Shown here: in pieces, positions 1 through 9,800 of the stretch
How positions within the stretch are numbered: the first letter of the stretch is position 1
Layout of the letters: each line of letters opens with the position of its first letter
Assembly (NCBI GenBank): GCA_902797405.1
Contig: CADBSP010000123.1
Coordinates: 1 to 37,990 of the forward strand
Direction of reading: 5' to 3'
Source of the DNA: an uncultured Eubacteriales bacterium
GTDB taxonomy: Bacteria > Bacillota > Clostridia > Peptostreptococcales > Anaerovoracaceae
DNA length: 37,990 bases
The notes under the pieces: generated by a model
What the model saw: only the letters and a program-made list of their open reading frames with translations
What the model was told of the DNA's origin: nothing
The model's database searches: none
Position numbers and translations under genes: made by a program

Positions 1-1478
1 AGGAAATGCGTACCGAACGCGAAGCCTCCCATCACTGCCGAGCAGATCAGAGGCTTGACGAACGTCTTAACCGGGTCGATCTTTACACCGGTGAACTTCT
101 TTACATAGAGATCGTTCAGGAAGAATGATATCGCCTCGGCGATCAAAGTGCCGCACGCGGCGCCTTTGATGTCCACTCCCGGAATGCCGACCAGTATGAA
201 CGTGACGACCACCTTCACAGCCACGCCTATCGCCAGATGCCTGACGGGCAGGTTCTGCCTTCCGATCGCCTGGAGAAGCCCGGTGGACGTCTGAGACATC
301 GCGAGGAGCACTACTCCGGCGGAAAGGATCATGAGCGTCGGGGCTGCAGCGTGGGCTTCATCCGGATGAGACCTGTAGAACATCAGGAGCACCGGTTCAG
401 CCAGCGCCAGGATGCCGAACGCGCAAGGACCCGCCATTATCATTGCCAGCCTGTAGGAAAGCCCTGTGTCCTTGCGTACCGTCTCATGGTCGCCAAGCGC
501 GTAGTTACCGGAGATCGCCGGGACCATGCTGATCTCAACCGCCTGGGTGAACATCATGGGAAGAGCGATTATCGGATTGCAGTAGAGGCTTATGAGCCCG
601 TACATCGCGTTGGAAGCGCCTTCAGACATTCCCATGGCCTGGAGCCTTCTCATGATGATAGCGCTGTCCAGAAGGTTCATGATGGGCAGGAGCTCGGCTC
701 CGATTATGATCGGTATCGCTATGAGGATTATCTTTTTGAGGATCTCGCTCCCCTTCTCCACAGACTGGTCGCCCAGTTCCATGCGCTTGTGGATGGAGCT
801 CCGGCTCAGGAAATAGACGAGCATCATGAAAGCGAGAGCAAACAGCGATCCTGCCGACGCCCCGAACGCGGCACCTGCGGCGGCCTTCGGCGTGCCCTGG
901 GACAGGAGGAACCTGCAAAGGAAGAGACCCACCGCCACCCTGAAGAGCTGCTCCACGATCTCGGAGATGGCCGTGGGCTTCATGTTCTGGCGCCCCTGGA
1001 AATAGCCCCTGAACGAAGAGACTATCGGGACGCACAGAAGGGCCGGGCATGTCGCCATCACTGCGAGGCGCGCGTTCGGATTGCCTATGAAGCCCGTTAT
1101 GGCTCCTCCTCCGAGAAGGCAGACGAGCGCTGTGACGACACCGATGCTCATCATGAGCCCCTGGGAGATGCTGAACACCTTGTGGGCGTTCCTGTATCTC
1201 TTCATGGCTATGTTCTCTGAGACGAGCCTGGAGATCGCTATCGGTATTCCGGCTGTCGAGAGCACAAGAAGCGCTCCGTAGATGGAATACGCGACGCTGT
1301 AATACGAGCCGCCTTCCGCCCCCAGCCAGTTGGTTATCGGTATGCGGAAGAAAGCTCCAATGACCTTTACCAGAAGGCTGGCTGCGCCTATTATGACCGC
1401 ACCTTTCAGTATGCGGCTCCCGCTGGACTCGGTCTTTTCGGGTTTTTCAGTCATTGCTGTTTCTGGATCCTTGTTCAT
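1..1478 (-). CDS. Lipid-linked oligosaccharide flippase, SpoVB/YtgP (MurJ-like) family, 3' end cut by window
   Basis: Multi-spanning membrane protein of the MOP flippase superfamily, expected to move a lipid-linked cell-wall or polysaccharide precursor across the cytoplasmic membrane. I translated this frame by hand: 492 residues are present and the C-terminus lies beyond position 1. After a short charged N-terminus it reads ILKGAVIIGAASLLVKVIGA, then FFRIPITNWLGAEGG and STAGIPIAISRLVSEN, the usual opening of SpoVB/YtgP proteins. Many hydrophobic helices follow throughout. The ATG overlaps the mtaD stop as ATGA, so translation is probably coupled. An in-frame ATG eight codons later is a possible alternative. 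It is the last gene of the murC-prs-pth-mfd-mtaD operon. Bacillus has a comparable flippase gene (yabM) after mfd. Family is clear; whether the cargo is lipid II or another polymer cannot be told. Confidence 0.85.
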   Translation of the reverse strand, partial: MNKDPETAMTEKPEKTESSGSRILKGAVIIGAASLLVKVIGAFFRIPITNWLGAEGGSYYSVAYSIYGALLVLSTAGIPIAISRLVSENIAMKRYRNAHKVFSISQGLMMSIGVVTALVCLLGGGAITGFIGNPNARLAVMATCPALLCVPIVSSFRGYFQGRQNMKPTAISEIVEQLFRVAVGLFLCRFLLSQGTPKAAAGAAFGASAGSLFALAFMMLVYFLSRSSIHKRMELGDQSVEKGSEILKKIILIAIPIIIGAELLPIMNLLDSAIIMRRLQAMGMSEGASNAMYGLISLYCNPIIALPMMFTQAVEISMVPAISGNYALGDHETVRKDTGLSYRLAMIMAGPCAFGILALAEPVLLMFYRSHPDEAHAAAPTLMILSAGVVLLAMSQTSTGLLQAIGRQNLPVRHLAIGVAVKVVVTFILVGIPGVDIKGAACGTLIAEAISFFLNDLYVKKFTGVKIDPVKTFVKPLICSAVMGGFAFGTHF

Positions 1479-2788
1479 AATCTGCTTTTGATGTCCGCCA
1501 CGGCTTTTCCTGCCTCGAAGGCGGCCTTCTCTATATCTATCGTCGTGAATTCTCCGTTATCAAAGAGGATCTTTCCGTCTGCCATTGTGATCGCGATATC
1601 GGCATTGCCGGCAGAGAGCACTATATTGGTCAGGATATCGTGGACGGGGTGCATGTTCGGAGTGTCTGTCCTCAGGAAGACGAGGTCGGCCCGCATCCCT
1701 TCGCGCACGAGTCCGCTGTCGTCCCTGCCCTGGGCAAGCGCGCCGTTCCTGGTCGCCATCATTATCGCTTCAGACGGCGATATGATCGTCGGATCGTTCC
1801 TCCAGGTCTTCGCAAGAAGGCTCATGACCTTCATCTCCTCCAGCATGCTGAGGCTGTTGTTGCTCGCGACGCTGTCCGTTCCCAGAGCCACCCTGATGCC
1901 TTTGTCAAGGAGGGCTTTTACGTCGCAGACCCCGCTCGCGAGCTTCAGATTGCTCATCGTATTTACCGCGACGGTCACGCCTTTCTCTTTAAGTATATCA
2001 TAATCCTCGCCTTCGATGTGGACACAGTGCGCCGCGATAGCCGGAACATCAAAAATGCCGCAGTCCGCCATGTATCTCACCGGGGTCCTACCGCCGTGCC
2101 TTTCCTTGCACTCTCTGTGCTCTGAAGCAGTTTCGGACGCGTGGACGTGCATCCTGATCCCGAGCTCTTTCGTAAGCGCGGCGAGGTGTATAGCGGTATC
2201 CTCGTTCGAGGTGTATTCCGCGTGCAGGCTCGCGTCGATAAGGATACGGCCGTCATATGCCCCGTGATACTTCATCGAGTCCTTCATCTCGCGGACGCTC
2301 ACAAGCTCTTCAAACGGCTGTCCCGCCGGATTAACGAGGGCCCTCGAGACGTTCATCTTTGCTCCGCTGTCCGCAGCTGCCCCGATCATGTCATCGAGGA
2401 AATAATACATGTCGCTCGTCGAAACGATACCGCTCCTCAGCGATTCCGCCATGGCGAGCGTAGTCCCCCAGTATACGGCTTCGCACGTCAGCTTGTCCTC
2501 AAACGGAAAGATGCGGTCGAACAGCCAGTGCTGGAGTGTCATGTTCTCACCGTAACCGCGCATGAGAGTCATCGGAGAGTGCCCGTGGGCATTGAAGAAC
2601 GCGGACATGACAAGCAGGCCCTTCCCGCACCTGATCTCTTCGCCTTCCGTGTCGGCAGGGTCTGCGTCATCAAAGCTGTCCCATATGTTCGCGATGTTTT
2701 TGCCCGAGATCCGGATCGCGGCGTTTTCTTTTACTTTATATTCCTCGTCTCCGCCTCCGGCAAGAATGCTTATGTCCTTAAAAATCAT
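1475..2788 (-). CDS. mtaD: 5'-methylthioadenosine/S-adenosylhomocysteine deaminase family amidohydrolase
   Basis: Cytosolic metal-dependent deaminase of the amidohydrolase (TrzA/SsnA/MtaD) family; characterised members deaminate methylthioadenosine, SAH or related adenosines. The 437 residues match family length. Metal ligands are visible: NAHGH (His68, His70), HVHASET (His214/216), AAHCVH (His254/257) and GTDS (Asp305). SNLKLASG and DSVASNN are typical of the MtaD branch. The segment before the first histidines reads MSAFFNAHGHSP rather than the common MPGLVNAHTH, a mild deviation. An AAGGAG lies 8 nt before the ATG. It lies 24 nt after mfd and overlaps the flippase start by 4 nt. Substrate is inferred from family; guanine or other aminohydrolases remain possible. 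Confidence 0.8.
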   Translation of the reverse strand: MIFKDISILAGGGDEEYKVKENAAIRISGKNIANIWDSFDDADPADTEGEEIRCGKGLLVMSAFFNAHGHSPMTLMRGYGENMTLQHWLFDRIFPFEDKLTCEAVYWGTTLAMAESLRSGIVSTSDMYYFLDDMIGAAADSGAKMNVSRALVNPAGQPFEELVSVREMKDSMKYHGAYDGRILIDASLHAEYTSNEDTAIHLAALTKELGIRMHVHASETASEHRECKERHGGRTPVRYMADCGIFDVPAIAAHCVHIEGEDYDILKEKGVTVAVNTMSNLKLASGVCDVKALLDKGIRVALGTDSVASNNSLSMLEEMKVMSLLAKTWRNDPTIISPSEAIMMATRNGALAQGRDDSGLVREGMRADLVFLRTDTPNMHPVHDILTNIVLSAGNADIAITMADGKILFDNGEFTTIDIEKAAFEAGKAVADIKSRL

Positions 2789-2812
2789 AGTGCTTTCTCC
2801 TTAACATCCATT

Positions 2813-5800
2813 TCAGTTCTTTGGCCTGCCTTCTTCGAGAAGCTCCAGGAGCTCCATCGACTTGTCGAGCCTGTCGGACTTAGCCGCCAGGAGCCGGATA
2901 TACGGTTCCCGGCCGTCATGGAACATGAAGGCTCCTCCGAACCTGTCTCTCAGATTCATCAGCATGTACGGATTAAGTATATTCCCTTTGTCAAAAGAAT
3001 AATACACGTGGTCCGCTCTTTCGTATATCCTGGTCACCCCGAGCTTCTGCGCGAGAGTCCTGATATACGACACTTTGATCAGCGCGAGGGTCTCTTTCGG
3101 AAGGTCTCCGAACCTGTCGAGCAGTTCGTCGATAACGTCTTCCATCTCTTCCCTGCTGCCGATCCCGGCAATGCGCTTGTAGGCATTGAGCTTCAGGTTC
3201 TCACTGTCTATATACAACGAAGGTATGTTGGCGTTAACATTGAGTTCAACGGTCATGTCCTCGACCGGTTCGGGGACCGCCTCGCCCTTTGCCCGTCTGA
3301 CTGCGTCGTCCACGAGTTTGCAATAGAGCTCGTATCCGATATCCATCATATGGCCGCTCTGCTCGGCGCCGAGGATGTTCCCCGCACCCCTGATCTCCAT
3401 GTCTCGCATGGCGATCTTGAAGCCTGCGCCGAACTCGGTGAACTCCCTGATCGCGCGGAGCCTCTTCTCCGCGATCTCGGTAAGCACCTTTTCTTTTTGA
3501 TACATGAGATAGGCGTAGGCCATCCTGCGCGACCTTCCGACTCGTCCGCGGAGCTGATACAGCTGCGACAGGCCGCATTTGTCCGCGTCCAGGACGATCA
3601 AAGTGTTCGCGTTCGGTATGTCGAGACCGGATTCTATGATGGTGGTCGCGACCAGCACGTCGACCTCGCCGGTATAGAACTTCCGCATAACTTCTTCGAG
3701 CGTCCGCTCGCTCATCTGGCCGTGGCCGACAGCGACCCTGGCTTCCGGTATGAGTTCTTTTATCTTGTCGGCTATCCGCGCGATACCTCTTACGCGGTTA
3801 TAGACGACGAATACCTGTCCGTTCCTGTCGAGTTCCCTCGCGATGACCTCTCGTATAGTCATATCATCCTGGGGCACCACGTAAGTCTGCACCGGATAGC
3901 GGTCTTCAGGAGGTTCGGTGATTAGGCTCATGTCTTTGATCCCGGTCAGGGACATGTTCAGCGTTCTCGGGATCGGTGTCGCAGAGAGAGTCAGAACGTC
4001 GACGCCTATCTTCATCTCCTTGATCCGTTCCTTATGGGCGACCCCGAAGCGCTGCTCCTCGTCGATCACCAGGAGCCCTAGGTCTTTGAACTCTACGTCC
4101 TTTGAAAGGAGCCTGTGCGTTCCGATCACCAAATCGACCATACCGGTCTTGAGATCCTTTACGACCTGCTCCTGATCTTTCTCCGAGCGGAACCTGGACA
4201 TCATCTCGACTATAAAGGGGTAATCGGCAAATCTCGCCTTCAGCGTTTCATAGTGCTGGTTGGCCAGTATCGTGGTCGGAACCAGGACGGCTGCCTGCCT
4301 TCCTTCTGCCAGGCATTTGAAGATCGCGCGGGCCGCAACTTCGGTCTTTCCGTATCCGACGTCGCCGCAGAGGAGCCTGTCCATAGGTTCGGGCTTCTCC
4401 ATGTCTTCCTTTATCTCCCGGGCTGCTTTCAGCTGGTCGTCGGTCTCCTCATAGGGGAAAGCTTCCTCAAAGTCCTGCTGCCATACGGTATCCGGAGCAA
4501 AGGCGTAGCCCTGCGCAGCGCGGCGCCTGCCGTACAGCTGCACCAGTTCATCGGCCATCGAGGCAACAGCGGCTTTTGCGCGGGCCTTGGTGTTTTTCCA
4601 GTCGTCCCCCGAAAGCTTGTTGATCTTCGGCGCGACTCCTTCGGATCCGACGTATTTCTGGACTATGTCCATCTGGGAGACCGGTACGTAGAGGAGGTCG
4701 CCGCCGGCATATTTGATCTTTATGTAGTCTTTTTGCTCGCCCTGGGTGGTGAGCTGCTCTATGCCGAGGAATCTGCCGATACCGTGGTTTTCGTGGACGA
4801 CGAAGTCGCCCTGCTCGAGTTCGGCGAAATTGCTGAGCTTCCTGCCGCTGCGGCTCCTCCTTCTGCTTTTCTCCCTGCGATGCCCGAATATGTCCTCATC
4901 GCTTATGTAGACCGTCTTCTCCGCGGGGAACACCATTCCGGAAGAAAGGGCGCCGGGCAGCAGGTATACCCTTCCCTTCTCCATCAAAGACTCTTCCGTG
5001 AATGCCGGAAGGTCTACGGGGTATATGCCCTCGCGCTCAAGCATCTCCCTTATGCCCGCTCTCCTGTCTTCGCCCCCGCAGGCGATCGCTACGCGATAGC
5101 CGCTTCCGGTGAAGCCTTTGATCTCGCGGACCGCCATATCGACGTGTCCCGAGAAAGACGCCATCTGCCTGGAGTCGCTCGAGATGAGCTCAGCCGCTTC
5201 CGATACGCCTTCGAGCTGCTTGGCAAAGGGCTGGATCAGCAAAGTCTCCCGTTCCTCATAAAGGTCCAGGATATCCTGCCTGTCCATTATCAGCGCTTCG
5301 TCTTCCGGGACCGCCTGGCCTCTTTCCAGCATGGTGAGGAGGTCCTGTTTCTGCTCCTCCGCGACCAGGCCGACATGTTCCAGGATCCTGTCCGGATCGT
5401 CAAGCACTATCATTCCCCCGGGCATATAGTCCCATATGCGGCCGGGTCTCTCGTAGAAATAGTGAGTCATATCGGAGAAGACGCTGAGGTCGGTCTTTTC
5501 TTCCAGAGCGTCGAGCAAAAATGCCTCTCTGTCCCTCAGTCTCTCCACCTCAGCGGATCCCTCTCCCAGGGATCCCCCGAGTATCTTCTGCTGCCTCTCA
5601 AAGCAGCGTTTCACCGTATCGATCGCTCTCGCGACGGCTTCAGTATCCGCCGCAGCCCGTTCTCTCGGATATACGGTCAGTTCATCTATGTTCTCTATGC
5701 TGCGCTGGCTCTCAGCGTCAAAGGTCCTTACTGAATCGACCTCGTCGCCGAAGAACTCCACCCTGCATGGATCCGGGCTCTCGGGAACAAAAACGTCAGC

Positions 5801-6268
5801 CACTCCGCCCCTCATGGCGAACTGGCCTGGTATCATTACCTGTTCGACTCTCTCGAACCCGAAGAGGATAAGCCTGTCCCTGAGCTCTGCAGGCTCAAGC
5901 TCTGTTCCCGGACGGATCACGAGTTCCTGCCCCGAGCCCGCGGACGCGGGAGGCATCTTTTTCAGGGCTGCGCCTACCGGTGCGATTATTATGGCTTCCG
6001 GGTCCTCGTTCAGCAGCTTGACCGCCCTTGCGCGCTCCAGGTTCTGATCCCTGTTCCTGGTCTCATAGCTGAAGAGGCGCTCGTCCTCACCGCCAAGAAG
6101 CACTATATTCCGGGCAGTAAAAAAAGAAAGATCCCCCATGAGTCTCTCGGCTCTTGCCTGCCCCGGAACTATCACGAGGCATTGGCGATCATTCTTTAGT
6201 CTTCGGGCTATCATGCGGGCCGAGCGGCTGTCGCTCACCCCTGTGATCACTGTGGTCCTTTTGCTCAT
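2813..6268 (-). CDS. mfd: Transcription-repair coupling factor Mfd
   Basis: DNA translocase that removes RNA polymerase stalled at lesions and recruits UvrA/UvrB. The 1151 residues are full length. The N-terminal third is the UvrB-homology region that contacts UvrA. The RNA-polymerase-interacting domain is at about 485-545 (QGDFVVHENHGIGRFLGIEQ). The SF2/RecG-like motor carries Walker A GDVGYGKT (635-642), DEEQ (736-739) and SATPIPRTL (762-770). The C-terminal TRCF domain ends near 1130. The pth stop TAG is followed directly by this ATG, with no gap and no clear independent ribosome binding site, so it probably depends on pth translation. The placement after pth is the same as in Bacillus (spoVC-fin-mfd), here without fin. 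Confidence 0.97.
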   Translation of the reverse strand: MSKRTTVITGVSDSRSARMIARRLKNDRQCLVIVPGQARAERLMGDLSFFTARNIVLLGGEDERLFSYETRNRDQNLERARAVKLLNEDPEAIIIAPVGAALKKMPPASAGSGQELVIRPGTELEPAELRDRLILFGFERVEQVMIPGQFAMRGGVADVFVPESPDPCRVEFFGDEVDSVRTFDAESQRSIENIDELTVYPRERAAADTEAVARAIDTVKRCFERQQKILGGSLGEGSAEVERLRDREAFLLDALEEKTDLSVFSDMTHYFYERPGRIWDYMPGGMIVLDDPDRILEHVGLVAEEQKQDLLTMLERGQAVPEDEALIMDRQDILDLYEERETLLIQPFAKQLEGVSEAAELISSDSRQMASFSGHVDMAVREIKGFTGSGYRVAIACGGEDRRAGIREMLEREGIYPVDLPAFTEESLMEKGRVYLLPGALSSGMVFPAEKTVYISDEDIFGHRREKSRRRSRSGRKLSNFAELEQGDFVVHENHGIGRFLGIEQLTTQGEQKDYIKIKYAGGDLLYVPVSQMDIVQKYVGSEGVAPKINKLSGDDWKNTKARAKAAVASMADELVQLYGRRRAAQGYAFAPDTVWQQDFEEAFPYEETDDQLKAAREIKEDMEKPEPMDRLLCGDVGYGKTEVAARAIFKCLAEGRQAAVLVPTTILANQHYETLKARFADYPFIVEMMSRFRSEKDQEQVVKDLKTGMVDLVIGTHRLLSKDVEFKDLGLLVIDEEQRFGVAHKERIKEMKIGVDVLTLSATPIPRTLNMSLTGIKDMSLITEPPEDRYPVQTYVVPQDDMTIREVIARELDRNGQVFVVYNRVRGIARIADKIKELIPEARVAVGHGQMSERTLEEVMRKFYTGEVDVLVATTIIESGLDIPNANTLIVLDADKCGLSQLYQLRGRVGRSRRMAYAYLMYQKEKVLTEIAEKRLRAIREFTEFGAGFKIAMRDMEIRGAGNILGAEQSGHMMDIGYELYCKLVDDAVRRAKGEAVPEPVEDMTVELNVNANIPSLYIDSENLKLNAYKRIAGIGSREEMEDVIDELLDRFGDLPKETLALIKVSYIRTLAQKLGVTRIYERADHVYYSFDKGNILNPYMLMNLRDRFGGAFMFHDGREPYIRLLAAKSDRLDKSMELLELLEEGRPKN

Positions 6269-6853
6269 CTACTTCACGGCCGTTCCGTGATCCTTCTTCG
6301 TGTTGTATCTGTTCATCGCGATGTCGATCCCGTCTTTCACATACGCCAGGATCGCGTCGCAAGCGCTGTCGACCGCGCTCTCAAGGAGAGGCACTTCATC
6401 GGGGCTGAATCCCCCTGTCACGTAGTTGATAAGGTCCCTGTTCTCCGGGCTCCCTATACCAATCCTGATCCTCGGGAAATCGTCGAATCCGAGCTGATAT
6501 ATGCAGGACCGCATCCCGTTGTGGGTCCCGGCGCTCCCGGACGCCCTGATTCTCAGGTTCCCGACCGGAATATCTATATCGTCGTACACGATCAAAAGGT
6601 TCTCGTGCGGGACCTTGAAGAACGAGGCAGCTTCCCTGACGGACTCGCCGCTGTTGTTCATATAGGTCTGAGGCTTCAGGAAGACCACGCGCTCTCCGTC
6701 GATGCGGGTCTCCCCGACCAGCCCTTTAAACCTTATTTTTTCCATAGAGAAACCCACCCTGTCAGAAAGCCTGTCCAGGGTGATGAATCCCATATTATGT
6801 CTCGTATTCCGGTATCTGGCCCCGGGGTTGCCGAGGCCTGCTATCAAATACAT
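6269..6853 (-). CDS. pth: Peptidyl-tRNA hydrolase
   Basis: Releases peptides from tRNA after premature drop-off and recycles the tRNA. The 194 residues match bacterial Pth. GLGNPG (Asn9), TRHNMGF with catalytic His19, the YMNNSGESV segment and YDDIDIPVG (the catalytic-site Asp) are all present, as is the GSAGTHNGMRS loop. An AAAGGAG sits 14 nt upstream of the ATG, longer than usual, but no alternative start codon lies closer. It lies 27 nt after prs and abuts mfd. The order prs-pth-mfd matches Bacillus, where the gene is called spoVC. Confidence 0.96.
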   Translation of the reverse strand: MYLIAGLGNPGARYRNTRHNMGFITLDRLSDRVGFSMEKIRFKGLVGETRIDGERVVFLKPQTYMNNSGESVREAASFFKVPHENLLIVYDDIDIPVGNLRIRASGSAGTHNGMRSCIYQLGFDDFPRIRIGIGSPENRDLINYVTGGFSPDEVPLLESAVDSACDAILAYVKDGIDIAMNRYNTKKDHGTAVK

Positions 6854-6880
6854 GTTTTGTTCAGATGCTCCTTTAATGGA

Positions 6881-7840
6881 CTATCTCTCCGTATCGAAGA
6901 GTTTGCTTATCGATCCGTTGGTGAACACCCTGGTCATGGCTTCCGCGAAGAGCGGCGCTACTGAGAGGAAGGTCATCTTCTCGATCTTCTTCTCTTCCGG
7001 CATCGGGATGGTATTAAGGAGGACCAGTTCCGAGATGGCGGATTTATCTATGCGCTCGATCGCGGGGCCGGAAAGTACCGGGTGGGTCGCGGCGGCGTAA
7101 ACATTGCGGGCGCCCATGTCTTTGATCGCGTTAGCGGCGTTGGTTATGGTCCCGGCGGTGTCGATCATGTCATCGATGATGATGCAGTTCTTGTCCTTGA
7201 TATCGCCGATGATGTTCATGATCTCGCTCTTGTTCGGCTCGGGACGTCTCTTGTCGACGATGGCTATCGGGCAGTTGAGGAACTCAGCCATGTTTCTGGC
7301 TCTCGTCACGCTGCCGTGGTCAGGAGATACCACGCAGACGTCTTCCAGGTCTCTTTCCTTGAAGTATCTCGCGAGGATCGGCATTCCGACGAGGTGGTCC
7401 ACCGGGATATCAAAGTATCCCTGGATCTGGTTGGCGTGGAGGTCCATCGTTACCACACGGTCGGCTCCGGCGGCCATGATGATGTTGGCGACCAGCTTTG
7501 CGGTGATTGGATCCCTCGCCTTGGCTTTCCTGTCCTGTCTGGCATATCCGTAATAAGGTATAACAGCGTTGATCCTTCCGGCGGAAGCTCTCTTCATGGC
7601 GTCGATCATTATGAGGAGCTCCATAAGATTATCGTTTACCGGATCACAGGTCGGCTGGACGATGTATACGTCTATTCCCCTGACCGTTTCCCAGAGGCTG
7701 ACCGAGATCTCACCGTCGCTGAATTTGCTTACCGTCGACCTTCCGAGGGGCTTGCCCATTATCGACGCGATCTCCTCCGCGAGTTCCGGATGAGCATTGC
7801 CGGTAAACACTTTGTAATCCGTAAAGACGCCGTTTTTCAT
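6881..7840 (-). CDS. prs: Ribose-phosphate pyrophosphokinase (PRPP synthetase)
   Basis: Transfers pyrophosphate from ATP to ribose 5-phosphate to give PRPP for purine, pyrimidine, histidine, tryptophan and NAD synthesis. The 319 residues fit a class I enzyme. Visible landmarks are FSDGEISV, the ATP-binding [32 protein letters not shown], and the PRPP/ribose-phosphate loop DDMIDTAGT. The [11 protein letters not shown] segment has Ser where Gly is common. AGGAGG lies 7 nt before the ATG, the best ribosome binding site of this operon. It follows murC by 25 nt. The usual partner glmU/gcaD, between spoVG and prs in Bacillus, is absent here. Confidence 0.96.
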   Translation of the reverse strand: MKNGVFTDYKVFTGNAHPELAEEIASIMGKPLGRSTVSKFSDGEISVSLWETVRGIDVYIVQPTCDPVNDNLMELLIMIDAMKRASAGRINAVIPYYGYARQDRKAKARDPITAKLVANIIMAAGADRVVTMDLHANQIQGYFDIPVDHLVGMPILARYFKERDLEDVCVVSPDHGSVTRARNMAEFLNCPIAIVDKRRPEPNKSEIMNIIGDIKDKNCIIIDDMIDTAGTITNAANAIKDMGARNVYAAATHPVLSGPAIERIDKSAISELVLLNTIPMPEEKKIEKMTFLSVAPLFAEAMTRVFTNGSISKLFDTER

Positions 7841-7865
7841 TACTTCTCCTCCTTAATCCGTAAAC

Positions 7866-9233
7866 TTACAGCATCATCTGTCCGGCTTTGTAGATATCGC
7901 CGGCACCCATGGTTATGACCAGATCCCCTTCTTCTGCTTCGTCCCAGACCTTGGAGGCAATGTCGCCAAGCTCTTTGATGTAATAGATCTCCTTATCGGG
8001 ATGGTTCTCTTTTATCTTCTGCGCCAGGGCTTCGCTCGACACATTGTAGATATCCTTCTCGCGCGCCGCGTAGATGTCCGTGAGCACGAGCACGTCAGCC
8101 TTATCAAAAGCGTCCGCGAACTCATCGAACAAAGCGAGCGTCCTGGTATAAGTATGAGGCTGGAACAGGCACCAGATGCGCTTGTGCGGGAGCTTCTCGG
8201 CAGCGGAGAGCGTCGCCTTTATCTCTGTGGGATGGTGGGCGTAGTCGTCGACCAGGAGGACTCCCTTGGCAGTCTTCCCGATTATATCGAATCTTCTCTT
8301 GGTGCCGGTGTATTCTCCGAGGATCCTGATGATCTTCTCCGGTTCAACTCCGAGCTGGTGGCAGCACGCGAAAGCAGCAGCCGCGTTCAGGATATTGTGC
8401 TCGCCCGGGACTGAAAGCTCCAGCCTGCCGAGATCCTCGCCCTTATATGACAGGCAGAAGTTCGGCATCCCGTCGTTCCCGAAATGGACGTCGGAAATGG
8501 AATACGTGCAGTTGGCGTTGTATCCGTACGTGATGGCTCCGGGGAGGTCGCGGATGATGCGGTTGACGAACGGATTGGCGTCGTAAGCTATTATCTTGCC
8601 TCCCGGGCGCACGTTTCCGGTGAAGCGGTCAAAGGAGCTGACGATGTGCTCTATGTCCTTGAAATAATCAAGATGATCGGAATCGATGTTCAGGATGATC
8701 TCTATCATCGGCCTGAGCTCAAGGAAGCTGTCCCTGTACTCGCAAGCTTCAGACACGAAGAACGGACCCTTGCCGACCTTGTAATTGCCGTGGATCTCGG
8801 CAAGATCCCCTCCAACCAGAATAGTGGGATCGAGGCCTGCGTATTCAAGGACCAGAGAGATCATGGAAGTTGTGGTCGTCTTTCCGTGAGTGCCGCTGAT
8901 AGCTATGCTGTTCGGATACTCATCCATGAGGAGGCCGAGTATCTCCGCCCTGGAAGCGAGAGGGATGCCCCTCTCCTTAGCGGCTTTGAATTCCGGGTTT
9001 TCTTCGGCGATCGCGGCGGAATATATGACGAGTTCGGCATCGGCGACATTTGCGGCGTCATGGCCTATCGAGATCCTGGCGCCGTTCGCTGCGAGTCTCT
9101 CGGTAATGTCAGAGTTTTTCATGTCCGAGCCGCTGACAGAATAACCCCTGTCAAGAAGGATCTCCGCTATTCCGGAAAGGCCGATACCGCCTATTCCTAT
9201 GCAGTGGACCCGTTTATAATCTGAAAGATTCAT
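7866..9233 (-). CDS. murC: UDP-N-acetylmuramate--L-alanine ligase
   Basis: Adds L-alanine to UDP-MurNAc, the first amino-acid step of the peptidoglycan stem peptide, in the cytosol. The 455 residues match the family. The N-terminal Rossmann domain opens with CIGIGGIGLSGIAEIL. The ATP loop is SGTHGKTTTTSM, and the central domain has EACEYRDSFL and NIDSDHLDYF. The C-terminal ligase domain has KRRFDIIG and DDYAHHPTEI. GGAGG lies 10 nt upstream of the ATG. It is the first gene of the minus-strand operon, with its own promoter in the spoVG-murC gap. It is unusual as the head of a prs-pth-mfd unit. Confidence 0.96.
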   Translation of the reverse strand: MNLSDYKRVHCIGIGGIGLSGIAEILLDRGYSVSGSDMKNSDITERLAANGARISIGHDAANVADAELVIYSAAIAEENPEFKAAKERGIPLASRAEILGLLMDEYPNSIAISGTHGKTTTTSMISLVLEYAGLDPTILVGGDLAEIHGNYKVGKGPFFVSEACEYRDSFLELRPMIEIILNIDSDHLDYFKDIEHIVSSFDRFTGNVRPGGKIIAYDANPFVNRIIRDLPGAITYGYNANCTYSISDVHFGNDGMPNFCLSYKGEDLGRLELSVPGEHNILNAAAAFACCHQLGVEPEKIIRILGEYTGTKRRFDIIGKTAKGVLLVDDYAHHPTEIKATLSAAEKLPHKRIWCLFQPHTYTRTLALFDEFADAFDKADVLVLTDIYAAREKDIYNVSSEALAQKIKENHPDKEIYYIKELGDIASKVWDEAEEGDLVITMGAGDIYKAGQMML

Positions 9234-9266
9234 ATATGCTTACCCTCCAAAGAGTATTACCGTGTA

Positions 9267-9295
9267 ATTATATCATATTAAATGCACTTTGTATC
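9267..9295 (-). promoter_or_regulatory. Probable sigma-A promoter of murC operon
   Basis: Read on the minus strand: GATACA, a 17-bp spacer, then TATAAT. The -10 is perfect and the -35 matches three of six. It lies about 35 bp before the murC start in the divergent gap. Confidence 0.5.
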
Positions 9296-9411
9296 ACTTT
9301 AACGGTTTTTTAATCTGATACAGCCCCAATATGTTATCCATACGCGCGGCTCATACTGTCAGAAGCACGTTTCCAACATTGTGTTATTGTAATTTTTTTA
9401 TTATCTATATG

Positions 9412-9440
9412 TTGCGTCTACAAATAAAAAGGAGTATACT
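9412..9440 (+). promoter_or_regulatory. Probable sigma-A promoter of spoVG
   Basis: TTGCGT, a 17-bp spacer and TATACT, about 40 bp before the spoVG ATG. It looks like a housekeeping promoter. I do not see the sigma-H type promoter known for Bacillus spoVG, so control may differ. Confidence 0.6.
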
Positions 9441-9481
9441 GTCTTAGGCGAAAGCCGAGTATTATTGGGAAGGTAGGAAAA

Positions 9482-9760
9482 ATGGAGATCACAGACGTTC
9501 GTATTCGCCTTATTGGCGAACAGGAGAAGATGAAGGCAGTTGCCTCCGTAACATTCGATGATGAATTCGTGGTTCACGATGTTAAGATCATAGACGGAGC
9601 AAGTGGAATGTTCGTGGCCATGCCCAGCCGCAGGATCGCGCCGGGCGAATACCGCGACATCGCCCACCCGCTCGACTCGAACATGCGCAGCAGGATCCAG
9701 ACCGCAGTACTCGACGCATATGAGAAGGTACTCGCGGAAGGATCCGGAGAGATAGAATAA
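9482..9760 (+). CDS. spoVG: Regulatory protein SpoVG
   Basis: Small nucleic-acid-binding regulator. It affects septation during sporulation in Bacillus and has broader regulatory roles in non-sporulating Firmicutes. The 92 residues open with MEITDVRIR and carry FVAMPSRR and HPLDSNMRSRIQ, the conserved core. AAGGTAGG lies about 5 nt upstream. It is divergent from murC, whereas in Bacillus it is co-directional with prs. Its presence alone does not show that the organism sporulates. Confidence 0.95.
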   Translation: MEITDVRIRLIGEQEKMKAVASVTFDDEFVVHDVKIIDGASGMFVAMPSRRIAPGEYRDIAHPLDSNMRSRIQTAVLDAYEKVLAEGSGEIE

Positions 9761-9800
9761 CAGCCTAAAGTTCACTTTAAAGACAGGAGACCCAAGCATC

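Noticed and set aside
237..1281. Open frames on both strands in 237-1281
   Set aside because: Shadows of the flippase, whose own frame is open from 1478 to the window edge and matches its family.
2141..3925. Long plus-strand open frame (594 codons) opposite mtaD and mfd; a similar one at 4115-5734
   Set aside because: Antisense shadow frames in GC-rich coding DNA. No ribosome binding site or recognisable domain, and the minus strand encodes clear MtaD and Mfd throughout.
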